In this document: positions 43,807-54,839 of the stretch, piece by piece | Layout of the letters: every line of letters begins with the position of its first letter | Numbering within the stretch: position 1 is the first letter of the stretch | Assembly (NCBI GenBank): GCA_032716605.1 | Contig: CM064569.1 | Location: 14,692,713-14,756,712, forward strand | Reading direction: 5' to 3' | Length of the DNA: 64,000 nt | Source of the DNA: Paralithodes platypus | Taxonomy: Eukaryota; Arthropoda; Malacostraca; Decapoda; Lithodidae | The notes under the pieces: model-generated | What the model saw: the letters and a program-made list of their open reading frames with translations, nothing else | Told to the model about the DNA's origin: nothing | Databases searched by the model: none | Translations under genes and position numbers: made by a program

Positions 43807-44150
43807 GGGAGCCCACTTCGCTTATTTTCTCTTTCTCTCCCTCTCTCTTTGGCTTGTATCCATTCAGCCCCATTCAGCCTACTGGTTTAAGATGATTATC
43901 CCCATCAAGGAGTTTATTTTTTCCTGGCGAGCGAGCATTTTATGGAGAAATCCGACTTCGCCGGAGACATTTTTCTATCGAAATATTTACAAATTTAGCC
44001 AGCTGTCTAACTCATTATCCAAAATATGATGGGTCGCTATCGCTCGCCAGGCATAAATCGACACGTGAATGGGGCTAAACGTTTTAAAACAGTAGGCTGA
44101 ATGGGGCCGAATGGATACAACCCAGAGAGAGAGAGAGAGGGAGAGAGAAA
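43807..44150. mobile_element. TTAA MITE family C, palindromic copy
   Basis: TTAA at 43803-43806, left end GGAGCCCACTTCG, then a CT tract, GTATCCATTCAGCCCC, CCTGGCGAGCGAGC and ACATTTTTCTATCGAAATAT. The second half is the inverse of the first (CTATCGCTCGCCAGG, GGGGCCGAATGGATAC, GA tract). Related to family A through the GGCGAGCGA core. The right terminus abuts a family B element. Confidence 0.65.
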
Positions 44151-44362
44151 GTCTTTCAGTGCGGGTGACGTCTTTTTCATTATATTCTGGATGTTATTAA
44201 ATGATCTTATTCAGCTTTAGAAGTACCGGTACCCTAGCAATAAAAAGGCTAATAGCTATCTCAATTACCCATTTTAGCTACTACAGATCCTTAATAAGCA
44301 GCAAAAAATCGTCTAAATATAGCTTCAGTATAATATAATTGACGTCACCCGTACTGAAAGAC
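44151..44362. mobile_element. TTAA MITE family B, copy 4
   Basis: Termini GTCTTTCAGTGCGGGTGACG and CGTCACCCGTACTGAAAGAC, TTAA on the right (44363-44366), GAAA on the left where the family C element ends. A diverged subfamily by its end sequence. Confidence 0.75.
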
Positions 44363-44430
44363 TTAATTAATTAAACAAATGCCAAGTATGTTTATGAAAT
44401 CAATTGATCTCGTGATACTTTGTTTCTCGC

Positions 44431-44659
44431 AATTGACCACTTGCGAGTTTCGTTCTACAAGGAAGTTGGAGCAGTGGACTTCGATATTTAGCAGAATGAA
44501 CAGCTAAAATACAGTTGTAGTGCATCTATCAATACATAAAACCCAATTCCACATACTTTCTATTCATCAAAAACTAACATCATAATTGTATATCGTTTTA
44601 ATATTTATGTTTAAGGCTCCAACTTCCTTATAGCCTGAAACTCGCAAGTGGTCAATCAG
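44431..44659. mobile_element. Hairpin MITE, about 230 bp
   Basis: ATTGACCACTTGCGAGTTTC..AAGGAAGTTGGAGC on the left is mirrored by GCTCCAACTTCCTT..GAAACTCGCAAGTGGTCAAT on the right. Arms are about 44 bp. The target duplication is unclear and there is no ORF. Confidence 0.7.
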
Positions 44660-44802
44660 AGGCATCCAACACAGAGTTTATCATAATTATAGGTGCAAGT
44701 TGAATCGTCTGTAACTTCTGACTGTGAGCCTCAGTGAGAAATGTGTGTTGACCCTTAAGATTACGTGGGGGAGTAAATAGCTAAGGTGTTCATATTGCTT
44801 CT

Positions 44803-44805
<3 letters not shown>

Positions 44806-44897
<92 letters not shown>

Positions 44898-44902
44898 GAG
44901 AG
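44806..44902. repeat. (GA)n microsatellite
   Basis: Nearly pure GA for about 97 bases; it makes a poly(Leu-Ser) frame on the minus strand. Confidence 0.98.
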
Positions 44903-45214
44903 GTTCACTTTGTTCATTTTGGCTCTGCGATCAACTTTGGTCTTAGAGTTTAATGTCATGGAGGCAGTCATTTAGGAAGAATAGTGCGTCAAAGGTTCCG
45001 GAGACGACAAAACTCAATTCAACAAAACACAACCCTCTACTGAGCGGAATCGGGAACATCATTTGGACATTTATTTTTTATTTTATTTGTTTTTATTTAT
45101 TTATTTATTTATTTTTGTTTTACGTCTACAGCTACAGGACTTTGTGTTTCTTGTCCATTTTTGCTGAAAAAACTTGTTATTCAATATTAAAGATTTCGTA
45201 TAGGTTGCTACAGC
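44903..45214. other. Spacer with a short (TTTA)n run
   Basis: TTTA repeats at 45087-45115. No gene seen. Confidence 0.5.
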
Positions 45215-45218
45215 TTAA

Positions 45219-45425
45219 CCCCTTCTGTACCGGTGACGTTTTTTTAATAATATTGTAGCTATAATTAGAAGATTTCATGTAGTTTAAGAAGGATCTGTGG
45301 TAGTAAAGAGGGTCAAGCGAGATAGTTCGAAGCCTGATCATTGCTGGAGGCCCTTTTTAAACTGAATAAAATCGTTTAATAGTGGCCGGAATATAGTTAA
45401 AAAGACGTCAACGGTACAGAAGGGG
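45219..45425. mobile_element. TTAA MITE family B, copy 5
   Basis: 207 bp between TTAA at 45215-45218 and 45426-45429. Ends CCCCTTCTGTACCGGTGACG and CGTCAACGGTACAGAAGGGG. Very close to copy 2 (37117) inside as well (GAAGGATCTGTGGTAGTAAAG). Confidence 0.88.
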
Positions 45426-45540
45426 TTAAAGGACTAAGCCTAGCCTACACCTTTTATTCTCCACACTATCAATATTTGGTTTGACTAACACTGAAATATT
45501 AATCTGTAGAATAGGGTACCGGTATACAGTATATTCACTT

Positions 45541-45863
45541 ACTGGTTGGGGTGTGTTTTTTTCTGGACCCCCTTCTCCCTTATGTTTAGCCCCATTAGTT
45601 TTGAGATTGTAAGACGTTTGCCCCATTAGTATGGCGATTCAAAGACCTCCCCCCCCACCCCACACCTTCTTTGTTACATTTAAGACCATTCGAGCTATTT
45701 AGGTGTCGATTTTCACCTGGCGAGTGATAGCGAACTTCCAATTTAGGAGGAACCGGCCTTCTTCGGCTTGGTCCATTTTTCTACCGGAAAATTGACAAAT
45801 TTATCTTGGGGGTATTTTTGTTAAGATTGATGGAGGTCTAGGGAGCAAACTAAAAACTTTCCC
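45541..45863 (+). mobile_element. TTAA MITE family A, copy 4
   Basis: CCTTCTCCCTTATGTTTAG through CCTGGCGAGTGATAGCGA, ACCGGCCTTC and TTGATGGAGGTCTAG to ACTTTCCC and TTAA (45864-45867). The left end has no TTAA. Confidence 0.75.
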
Positions 45864-45879
45864 TTAACGGAATAGTGCG

Positions 45880-47125
45880 TTTTGGTCATCAAAGAGCGTG
45901 TTTAGGAAGGGAAGAGGGTGTGTAGACCAGATTTTTTGCCTTGAAATATGTTGTGGAGAGTTTTCTGGAGAAGCGACAAAAGTTGTATGCTGCCTTTATG
46001 GACTTGTAGAAGGACTACGATAGAGTTGATAGAGAAGGTCTGTGGAAAGTATTGAGAATATACGGAGCAGATGGCAAGTTGCTGAATGCAGTGAAGAGCA
46101 TGTATGAGAGTGCAAAGGAGCATGTGGAGAATGAACAGACCGAGCTCTTTTATCTGTATGTTGGGTTAAAGCAAGGGTGTGTGATGTCCCCATGGTTGTT
46201 CAATATATACCGTATATATAAATGGAGTCATGAAAGAAATACAAGGAAGAGCAGTGGATGTTGGTGTACCGCTGATAAGGGATGGAAATAAGTGGAAGTT
46301 GCCTGTACTGCTGTTTATTGAAGATACAGTTCTGATGAGTGATAGTGAGTGGGAGTTGTAGGGTCTGGTAAATATGTTTCTAACTGTGTGTGAGAAACAA
46401 AATCTGAAGGTAAATGCAGGGTAGAGTTAGGTTATGGTCTTTGGAAGGGGTGCAGTCACAAAGTGTGAGGTGAGGTTGAACGGTCAGGTTATGGAGAATG
46501 TCAGTTCATTTAAGTATTTGGGCAGTGTGTTGAGTAAAGATGGGAGTATGAAGGAAGAAGTGCGGGAGAGGGTGCAACAGGGGAAGATGGTTGTAGGAAC
46601 GTTGAAAGCAGTAATAAGGATTAAGGTGGTCAGCATGGAAGTGAAGAAGTCCTTGCATGTTAGTGTGGTAATCCCGACATTGACGTACGAGAGTGAAGCT
46701 TAACGTTGTTGGAGAGACACACACCAAGAGTGAGAGGGGTGGTAATGAGTTACTTGAGAAGTGTGTGTGGAGTTACATGGAGGGACAGACAGATAAATGA
46801 GGAAGTACGAGAACGGTGTGGTGTGGATGTAGAAGTGCTGGAAAGTGTGAAAAGGAACACCTTGAGATGGTTCGGTCATGTGGAACGTATGGGAAGCGAG
46901 AGAATGACTAAGAGAGTGTACGAGATTGAAATGGAAGGACAGAGAGGGAGAGGCGACCGAGAGAGAGGTGGAAGGATGGAGTTAAGAAGTATATGCGATA
47001 AAGCTGTGTTGGATGGGAGGAGGGGCATCGACTGACTGGGGACAGAGGTGCATGGGAGCGATTTATTCATGGTCACCCTTTCGGGGATTATAACATCTGG
47101 CAATAGATAGATAGATAGATACTAC
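45880..47125 (+). pseudogene. 5'-truncated RTE-like LINE, decayed RT
   Basis: Starts inside RT (FRKGRGCVDQIF equivalent near 45900) and follows the second copy at 50468-51850 in detail: RIYGADGKLLNAVKSMYE, VGLKQGCVMSPWLF, then VFGRGAVTKCE, FKYLGSVLSKDGS and a C-terminal stretch with NTLRWFGHVERMGSERM. Stops at about 46007 and 46360 and a motif C read as IEDT instead of ADDT show decay. It ends with an (ATAG)n tail at 47103-47122, as expected for RTE-type elements. Confidence 0.8.
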
Positions 47126-47935
47126 TGCACAATACAAACTGTAGATGTGGAAGAAAAATGTGAGTGAATAGATGAAAAGTCTGGGAATACTGATAGCTTC
47201 TGACTTTAATCCGAATCGTCCAATTCTGTTAGGTGACATTTCATATGTGCAGTTTTTGCATACCGTACTATTTCTGTCGATACTGCAAAAACGAATATAC
47301 AACTCCGGTACAGTTTGATAATACAATGTAAATATACACTATAGTACTACATTAGGCCTATCAAGAGAAGAACATTTATGAAAAAGAGATATTGATGGCA
47401 TAATCAGATAATGTAGAAATCGGATTATAACCAAATGTACAAGTAACTATTAATACCATATTTGTTTTTCATTGTCCCACTGATTTTGATTCCATATGCA
47501 CGATAACATTTCGATTGTGAGTGTGCGTGACTTGGTATCTAATATTAGATATAAAAAGGCCCACTGATAACATATTTCATCCCTTATATTCTCTCATAAA
47601 TTGATTAGGTGCAATATTATGAGTATATTTCAAAGATACATATCTATACTTTATGTTCAATAGTTACCTCGGTAATAATCAATTGAATATTTTGGTAGTG
47701 CCAACATGGAGGCAAGACTCCACCTATAGCAACGTGAATGAGGATTTATAAAAACTGATCTAATGATCTCATAATCCTCAAGGGGTTGACTGAAAATGTG
47801 ACAGAAATGTTTGTGTGTAGAGTTCCCCGTTGAGACCCTTGACATGAGGTGGTGTATAATAGCCGACCCTTTAGGCTTCCCTACATCACTACTCACCTCC
47901 CTCCATCCTAAGGTCGCGGCTGTGACATCACTAGA
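47126..47935. other. AT-rich spacer, no gene seen
   Basis: Short frames only; none with a domain. Confidence 0.45.
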
Positions 47936-47959
47936 GGGGGGGGGGGGGGGGGGGGAGGT

Positions 47960-48009
<50 letters not shown>
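47936..48009. repeat. Poly(G) followed by (GA)n
   Basis: About 20 G, AGGTC, then about 50 bases of GA. Confidence 0.97.
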
Positions 48010-48012
<3 letters not shown>

Positions 48013-48297
48013 AAAACAAAAAGAGCGACGATACAGGCAATTGATATTCATCACGATTAATTTTTATGACATTAATAATATATATAATTCCCTCCTGGGG
48101 GTAAGGGAATAGAATATGCCCCACGTGCCTTCTGCGTGTCGTAAGAGGCGACTAAAGAGGTTGGGTCGGCGGGCTTGGGACCCCCACCCGGAAAAAATAC
48201 CTAAGCAAAGAAAAACGAACGAACAGCCTCGGATGCGGACGGAACCTATGTTGACGAACCACGACCGACTAAGGACATTCCTTCGGACATTCTAAGA

Positions 48298-48782
48298 ATG
48301 GCTACATGGAATGTTAGTGGCATGAATGATGGCACAAAAGAGAGAGAGGTTCTGGAAGTGCTAGTGAATGCCAGGCTGGATGTATGTGGAATGACAGAGA
48401 CCAAATGGAAAGGTTCAGATGTGAGAGAGTGGGAGTGTGGAATGGGTGTGTGTGCTGGAGTGAGTGAAGGAACAGCGAGAGAAGGTGCGTGTTTGTTTGT
48501 AAGTACCGTAGCAAATGGAAGGAATGTGTAAGAGAGTATGGGTCTGTGGGTTCAAGGATTGTGTGGGTGAGAATGAAAGTAGGAATACAAACGTGGGTGA
48601 TTGTGTGTGTATGCCCCGACAGAGGATAAACTTGAAAGAAAGAAAGAGGAGTTCTGGATGAATGTGGAGGCGTGCCTGGAGAAGTTTGACAAGAACGAAA
48701 GAATATTTCTGATTGGGGATATGAATGGTAGGGTGGGTGATAGGAAAGTTGAGGGAGTGGTGGGAGGGTGGGGGGTACCATC
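48298..48782 (+). pseudogene. RTE-like endonuclease, first part
   Basis: Encodes MATWNVSGMN, DVCGMTETKWKG, a shifted stretch (TAA at 48529), then VYAPTEDKLERKKEEFW and FLIGDMNGRVGD. These are the APE blocks in the RTE style (TWNVxxxN, TETKW, GDMN). Two compensating frameshifts lie between 48520 and 48610. The sequence is broken at GGGGGTACCATCAG by a minus-strand LINE. Confidence 0.75.
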
Positions 48783-50036
48783 AGAGGTACAAAGGAAATC
48801 AAGCAACAACAAGTCTAGTAACCCTTCTAGGCTGCTTGTCTTCCAAAACACTGAGGATCAAGTGTCCAAACAGTGGTTTAGAGTGGGTAAGGGAACATTG
48901 GAAAGGGAACTAATGTCCGTGGCAGGATTAGGAAGTTAGTAGGGGACAGATGGGTTAGTAACTGAGGAGAGGATAAAGTTATTCATTTACAAACGCAGTC
49001 AGTCGCGGGTTTGATGCGAGATATTTTTCTAGGCGGAGTTTAAATGAATCAACGGTGCTGCAGTCTATAACGCCTCGGGGAAGCCCATTCCATAAGTTGA
49101 CAACTCGATTGAAGAAGAAATTCTTGGATTCGTGTGAGTTAAAAGATTTACCAATAATTTTGCAACCGTTTCCCCTCGTGTAATTAGATTGGTCGATAGT
49201 AAAGTACTTACTACAGTTCATATTGTCGATGCCTTTGATGATTTTGAACACTTGAATTAAGTCACCTCTTAATCTGCACTGGGTTAAAGGAAATAGATTT
49301 AATTCTCTAAGACGCTCCTCGTATGGTTTGTTCTTTAGGCTAGGTATAATTTTGGTAACTCTACGTTGAACTCGTTCTAGTTTGTTTATATCTTTTTGGT
49401 AATAAGGGCACCAGGATTGAACGCAGTATTCCAGAAGAGGGCGGACTAAGGAATTGTAAAGGGTTAGGATAACTTCTTTGGATTTATGCTCAAATGACCT
49501 GCCTATAAAGCCAATTATTTTGTTTGCCTCCTTAACAACTTCTGAACATTGTTGACTCGGTTTTAGGTTACTCGATATTGTTACTCCCAGATCGGTTTCT
49601 CTGTTTACATTCTTAAGCTGAGTGCCATTCATCGAATAGTTTGCTTTCTCATTTAGGTACGGTATCCGATATGTAGTACCGGTACTTTACATTTATCCGC
49701 ATTGAAACTCATTTGCCAAATTTGGGCCCAACATGACAATTTATCTAGATTGTGTTGCATATCGTCAACTTGTTCCTTTGAGAGTACACTATTTGCAATT
49801 TTTGTATCGTCAGCAAATTTTGAGATTGTACTGGTGAGACCCTAATCTATGTCGTTGATGTAAATTAGAAAGAGAATTGGTCCTAGTACCGATCCCTGGG
49901 GTACCCCGCTACTTACATTGGTCCATTTGGATGCCTTACCGTTTATGACTACTCTTTGCTTTCTGTTGCTGAGCCAATTTTCTATCCATTTCAACACACC
50001 GTCTTGTATTCTTGAGGTGAATGGGATTGGTAGTGC
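48783..50036 (-). mobile_element. CR1-like LINE fragment inserted in the RTE element
   Basis: Minus strand: [40 protein letters not shown] (about 49900), ISKFADDTKIANS (about 49820), DLGVTISSNLKPSQQC and the thumb to a W-N-GLPRGVID ending near 49040, stop near 48979. The following 190 bases to 48783 are probably the 3' UTR. It has lost everything upstream of RT motif B. A family distinct from CR1-A, CR1-D and the 5045 element. Confidence 0.8.
48979..49632 (-). pseudogene. RT C-terminal part of the inserted CR1-like LINE
   Basis: 217 codons, MNGTQLKNVNRETDLGVTIS to AFVNE. It contains LVRPLLEYCVQSWCPYYQKD, LERVQRRVTKIIPSLK, LRGDLIQVFKIIKG and FFFNRVVNLWNGLPRGV, the conserved tail of CR1-clade RTs. 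Upstream RT sequence continues in shifted frames to 50030. Confidence 0.8.
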
Positions 50037-51860
50037 ACTTGTGGACGTATGTGTGGGGAGGAGGCTGTGGATAGCCAACACTTTCTACCGACATATAATG
50101 ATCCACAGGTACACGTGGAAACGGGTGTGGACGATGGAGGATGAGACAGTGGTGGAACGAAAGTCATTGATTGATTTTGTATATGTGGATGAACGAATGA
50201 AGAAATCTGTGATGGATGTTAGTGTGTATAGGGGTATTGGAGGGGGTCTGTCTGATAATTATGTAGTGGTAGCTAAGGTTCGGATACAAAATAAGTGGGT
50301 GAGGAGAGCAGGAGGGAGGCGAGAGGAGGGTGGAATGGTGAGGAGGGTGGAGAGGTTGCAGGAGGAGGAAGTCAGGGAGGAGTACAGGAGAGCAGTGGAA
50401 AGACGACTAGGTGGGTTCGACCTGGAAGTTATGGAGGAAGTGGAGGAGATGAGCAAGGTGTTTAAGGATGAGATCTGTGCAGCATGTGAGGAGGTGTGGA
50501 GTGAGGAGAAGAGGGAGGGGAGTGAAATGTACAGCATGGTGGACAGAAGAGATAAGAATAGCTGTGGAAGAAAAGAAGAAAGCATATAGAGAGTGGTGGG
50601 GTAGTAGAGGAAATGAAGATTTCGAGAGACAGAAACGAGCGAGGTACGTGGAGAGTAAGAGAGTAGTGAAGGAAAGTAAGAGAAGAGTAGATGAGGAATT
50701 TGGAAGGAATCTGAGTGTAAAATGGAGGGAGAGTAAGAAACTGTTCTGGAAAGAAGTCAAGAAAGTTAGGGAAGGTAGCAAGGGAAACAGTAAGGGTGTG
50801 AAAGATAAGAATGGGAGAATACTAGCCGAGAAGCAAGAGAGAGTCGAAAGATGGAGGGAGTACTTCAATGAGTTGCTAAATGTAAGGAATGAAGAGCCAG
50901 CAAACATAGCTGGATATGGTATGGGAGGGAGAAGAAAAGTAGTGGAGGAGGAGGTGGGGATCAGGTCAGAAGTGTGGGAAGCCATGAAAAGAGTGAAGTT
51001 GGGGAAAGCACCAGGAACAGATGGACTGTGTGGGGAAATGTTGAGGTATGGTGGTGAGATAGTGATCGAATGGGTATGGAAAATGTGCAAACTAGCATGG
51101 GAGGAGGGGAGTGCACCCGATGACTGGAAGACTGGCATAATAGTCCCCCTATATAAGGGCAAAGGGGAAAGAGGAGTGTGTGGTAACCACCGAGGAATAT
51201 GTCTTCTAAGCGTAGTAGGGAAGGTATACAGTAGGGTAGTGATTGAGAGAGTGAGAGTGAGAGCGGAGAAATGGATAGGCGACGAGCAGGGAGGTTTTAG
51301 GAAGGGAAGAGGATGTGTAGATCAGATTTTTACCCTGAATTGTGTTGTGGAGAAATATCTGGAGAAGAAACAAAAGGTGTATGTTGCCTTTATGGACTTG
51401 GAGAAGGCCTATGACAGAGTGGATAGAGAAGGTTTGTGGAAAGTACTTAGAATATACGGAGTAGATGGCAAGTTGCTGAAAGCAGTGAAGAGCATGTATG
51501 AGCGTGCAAAGGCGGCAGTACGTGTGGAGATTGAGCAGAGCGAATTCTTTGACCTGAATGTTGGTTTGAAACAGGGGTGTGTGATGTCCCCGTGGTTGTT
51601 TACTGTATATATGGATGGAGTCCTGAAAGAAATACTATCAAGAGCAGTGGATGTTGGTGTATCGCTGAAAAGGGAGGGAATTGAGTGGAAGCTACCTATA
51701 CTGCTGTTTGCGGATGATACAGTTCTGATGAGTGATAATGAATGGGAGTTGCAGGGTCTGGTAAATGAGTTTGGAACAATGTGCGAAAAACGGAATTTGA
51801 AGGTAAATGCGGGGAAGAGCAAAGTTATGGTCTTCGAAAGGGGTGAAGTCACAGAGTGTG
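50037..51860 (+). pseudogene. RTE-like endonuclease end and reverse transcriptase
   Basis: Resumes as [41 protein letters not shown] and GGGLSDNYVVVAKV; the final APE His (SDH) is Asn here. One frameshift near 50540 leads to the long frame of RT: GKAPGTDGLCGEML, GIIVPLYKGKG..NHRGICLLSVVGK, EQGGFRKGRGCVDQIF, FMDLEKAYDRVDREGL, VGLKQGCVMSPWLFTVYMDG and LLFADDTVLMSD. The catalytic Asp residues of RT are present. The coding stops matching at about 51860; the rest of that frame to 52006 is foreign. Confidence 0.82.
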
Positions 51861-51934
51861 AAGACAGTGCTAAGATAAAGACTTTATTGCATAGTAATGG
51901 CTGTTGGTCCACAAGTCTATCATCATCCCTTCTA

Positions 51935-52045
51935 TTAGTCGCCTTGTACGACACGACACGCAGTAGGATGCGTGAGGCATATATTTTTTTTTTCCTCCAC
52001 CATTAGATGAAGGCCCCCTTACCCCCTGGGGGTAAATGAAGGAAG
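51935..52045 (-). mobile_element. Inverted 5' UTR piece of an RTE-like element
   Basis: On the minus strand it reads ACCCCCAGGGGGTAAGG, then TATGCCTCACG..CTGCGTGTCGTGTCGTACAAGGCGAC, similar to the leader at 48091-48160. Lying inverted at the truncated end of the RTE copy, it is either a separate fragment or a product of twin priming. Confidence 0.55.
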
Positions 52046-52156
52046 GTCCGATAATTTCCCCGATTAAAAATTACCGATGCTGTTTTCCCACCGGCTACCA
52101 CTTACCTGTCATCAACGGTCGGTAATGGGCCGGTGATGGGATATTGATCGTTTATT

Positions 52157-52527
52157 GGGGAGGTAGTCGCTTTTTATGGACCCCCTTCTCCCTCATGTTT
52201 AGCATTATAGTTTTCAGATTTTATGACGTTCGTTCCGTTAGTTTAGTGATTTTGAGACCTTTCGCCCCATTTCTTTGTCAATGTCAAGACCTTTCGAAGT
52301 GCCAGTTAGGTGTCGATTTTTTTTTCCTGGCGAGCGATAGCGAGCCTGTATTTTTTCAAGGAGTCGGCCTTCGGCAGGGAAATTTTTTCTACCGAAAAAT
52401 TTACAACTTTACCTTGAAAGGGGGTCTAGGGGGTGTTTTTTAAGCTTGATGGAGGTCTAGCAAGGAAACTCAAAAATATAATAATATATACATATATAGA
52501 CCGGGAAAAAAAACAAGCACTAGTCCC
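52157..52527 (+). mobile_element. TTAA MITE family A, copy 5
   Basis: Right end AGTCCC then TTAA (52528-52531); the left site reads TTAT. Interior words as in copy 2: CCTTCTCCCTCATGTTTAG, CCTGGCGAGCGATAGCGAGC, ACCGAAAAATTTACA and CTTGATGGAGGTCTAG. Confidence 0.8.
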
Positions 52528-52642
52528 TTAATAAGAGAAGGCACACCAAATCCAAACAAGTAACATTAGACTAAAATTATTCAATTATTCACAATTATTG
52601 ATAACAAGATATCCAAGCAAAGTCTAACACCCATAGTTTTAA

Positions 52643-52850
52643 CCCATGCTGTACCGGCGACATCCTTTCCACTTTATTCTGGCTTCTGTTAGACGATTTT
52701 ATTCAGTTTAAAAAAAGGTTTCCAGCGATTAACAGGCTTCGAACTATCCCACTTCACCATTATTACTACCACAGATTCTTCTTAAAATGCACAAAATCGT
52801 CTGAATATAGCTAAAATAAAATAATAAAGACATCGCCGGTACAGAAGGGG
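52643..52850. mobile_element. TTAA MITE family B, copy 6
   Basis: 208 bp between TTAA at 52639-52642 and 52851-52854. Ends CCCATGCTGTACCGGCGAC and ATCGCCGGTACAGAAGGGG. Confidence 0.87.
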
Positions 52851-52854
52851 TTAA

Positions 52855-53220
52855 GCATGCGGGAAGGGTGCTACCAAAACTATATCGAACGAAGAGACAA
52901 TAAAGGAGTGCTAATTTGTGATACAGAATTACTGTAAATACCATTCAGATTATTTCGTTTTTGAAGGCTTTAGGGCACCAATTTAGGCTAGTGGAGTTTA
53001 ATACTATGGCAGTAAGAAAGTTTAGGTGTGATTAATGTCAGGTGAATGTCCGAGATGAAAGCCTTGATATGAGACGAAGTGAAGACAATGAGTCCCCCCC
53101 CCCCCCCCTCCATCCACGCGTTTGCTACTGTTCCCTCCACCAACCGGTTCTGGTACAGTACACCTGGGTGGACGATGGAATTATGTGATGGTGCAAGACT
53201 GATCTTACGGTGGGAGAGAG
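52855..53220. other. Spacer with poly(C) at 53094-53108
   Basis: No gene seen. Confidence 0.5.
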
Positions 53221-53294
53221 TGAGTGTGTGTGTGAGAGAGAGAGTGTGAGTGTGAGTGAGTGAGTGAGTGTGAGAGAGAGAGAGAGAGAGAGAG
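53221..53294. repeat. (GT)/(GA) compound microsatellite
   Basis: Alternating GTGA and GAGA blocks. Confidence 0.95.
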
Positions 53295-53439
53295 GTGTTA
53301 GGTTATAATCCAGATAGCTTGTCGTTGTCGCTAGTGTTGTTTGAATGTCGGTAAGTTCCGGCAGTATAACCAAGCAAACGAAACCTTCATTCATTAAGGC
53401 CAGATTTGTATTAAATTGTTTGTTTATTTATTTATACAT

Positions 53440-53762
53440 ACTTTTTAGTTTCCTCCTTAGACCTCCATCAATCTTACAAAATTACCCCCAAAGGCCCCCT
53501 TTCGAGATAAATTACCCCCAAAGGCCCCCTTTCGAGATAAATTACCCCCAAAGGCCCCCTTTCGAGATAAATTTCTGCATTTTTCACTAGAACAATTCAA
53601 GGACAGGTTCCTCCTAAATTGTGCGCCTGCTATGTATGAGGAAAAGGCCTTCGGTCGGGACAGTTTTTCTACAGAAAAATTAACAAATTATCTCGAAAGG
53701 TGGGACCTTAGGGGTGTCTTTTCAAAGCTTGATGGAGGTCTAGGAAAAAAAAAATCTTTTTA
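53440..53762. mobile_element. TTAA MITE family A, palindromic derivative (copy 6)
   Basis: The left part is in minus orientation (TTAGTTTCCTCC..TAGACCTCCATCA) and the right part in plus orientation (GCTTGATGGAGGTCTAGG), so two 3' halves face each other. Within the left half a 30-bp segment is tandemly tripled (53493-53582). Confidence 0.7.
53493..53582 (+). repeat. 30-bp tandem repeat x3 inside a MITE
   Basis: Unit AAATTACCCCCAAAGGCCCC plus CTTTCGAGAT, three near-exact copies. Confidence 0.9.
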
Positions 53763-53871
53763 AGTACGATGAAGCTTTTCTCCCTTCCATTATTGATATA
53801 ATTAGGTTAATATATACAGTTTGGAATGGACCTATGGTGGTCAAAGGAATAATTTAGATTAATCTGATTAA

Positions 53872-54072
53872 CCCCTTGAGAATTATGACACGTTTAACAG
53901 TTTATGCTGGCTATCATCAGACGATTTTATTCGGTTTAGGAAGGAAGTTAAGAGGAGGGATGATTGAGATAGTTGTTAACCCTTTGACTGCTAGAGGGCC
54001 TTCCAAAGCAGAATAAAATCACCTAATGATAGCCAGAATAAACTGTCAAAACGCGTCACCATCCTTAAGGGG
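53872..54072. mobile_element. TTAA MITE family B, copy 7
   Basis: 201 bp between TTAA at 53868-53871 and 54073-54076. Ends CCCCTTGAGAATTATGACACG and CGCGTCACCATCCTTAAGGGG. Subfamily of copy 3. Confidence 0.82.
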
Positions 54073-54149
54073 TTAAGGTCGTTTAGTGTTGGCAACAATA
54101 TGATGAACATACATTGTGTTGAAGGGATTAGTATTAGCCTACCTGTTAA

Positions 54150-54513
54150 GCGGCTACTGGCCGGGTTTTTTGGGCTATTAATTCGTGTATTTATTTATTG
54201 TTTAGTTTCCTCGCAAAAAAATCCCTCAAACTTAGAGCAATACCCCGTAGACCCCCCTTCAAGATAAATTTGTACATTTTTCGGTAGAAAAATTTCCCGG
54301 CCGATGGCCGGCTCTTCTCATAATTACAGGCTCGCTATCGCTTGACAGGACAAAATTGACACCTACATGGTACGATAGGTCTTAAAACTGACAATGAAAT
54401 GGAGCTAAAGGTGTTAAAATCGCCAAACTAATGAGCCGAAAGTCTTAATATCTGAAAACTAATGGGGCTAAACACGAGGGAGAAGGGGGCCATAAAAACC
54501 AAACACTACCGCC
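54150..54513 (-). mobile_element. TTAA MITE family A, copy 7
   Basis: 364 bp between TTAA at 54146-54149 and 54514-54517. Left GCGGCTACT against right CACTACCGCC. Minus orientation. Confidence 0.82.
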
Positions 54514-54517
54514 TTAA

Positions 54518-54835
54518 GGGGAGATCTCCACTTGAGGGATTTTTTTCTTGACCCCTTTCTCCCTCATGTTTAGCCCCATTGCTTTTGATATTATAAAACG
54601 TTTGCCCCATTAGTTTAGTGCTTTTAAGAACTTTCACCCCATATTAAGACCTTTCGTGCAATTCAGGTGTCGATTTTATCCTGGCGAGCGATAGCGAGCC
54701 TGTAATTTAAGAGGAACCGGCCTTTGGCCGGGAAATTTTTCTACCGAAAAATGTACAAATTTATCTTGAAAGGGGGTCAAGGGGGTGACATTTTTAGATT
54801 GCTGGAGGAGTAGGAAACAAACTAGAAACCTCCCC
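54518..54835 (+). mobile_element. TTAA MITE family A, copy 8
   Basis: 318 bp between TTAA at 54514-54517 (shared with copy 7) and 54836-54839. Ends GGGGAGATCTCC and GAAACCTCCCC. Plus orientation, so the two copies stand tail to tail. Confidence 0.83.
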
Positions 54836-54839
54836 TTAA

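Larger units (their letters stand above)
48091..51860 (+). mobile_element. RTE-like LINE, interrupted and 3'-truncated
   Basis: The 5' UTR (48091-48297) carries TGCGTGTCGTAAGAGGCGAC, a conserved RTE-type leader. ORF follows from ATG 48298: endonuclease, a 1.25-kb insertion of another LINE, then the rest of the endonuclease and RT. It ends abruptly after the thumb start (VFERGEVTECE) near 51860, while the copy at 45880 continues. Confidence 0.8.

Noticed and set aside
50407..51162. 251-codon minus-strand frame
   Set aside because: Shadow of the purine-rich RTE coding strand (Ser/Leu/Pro-rich, no domain).
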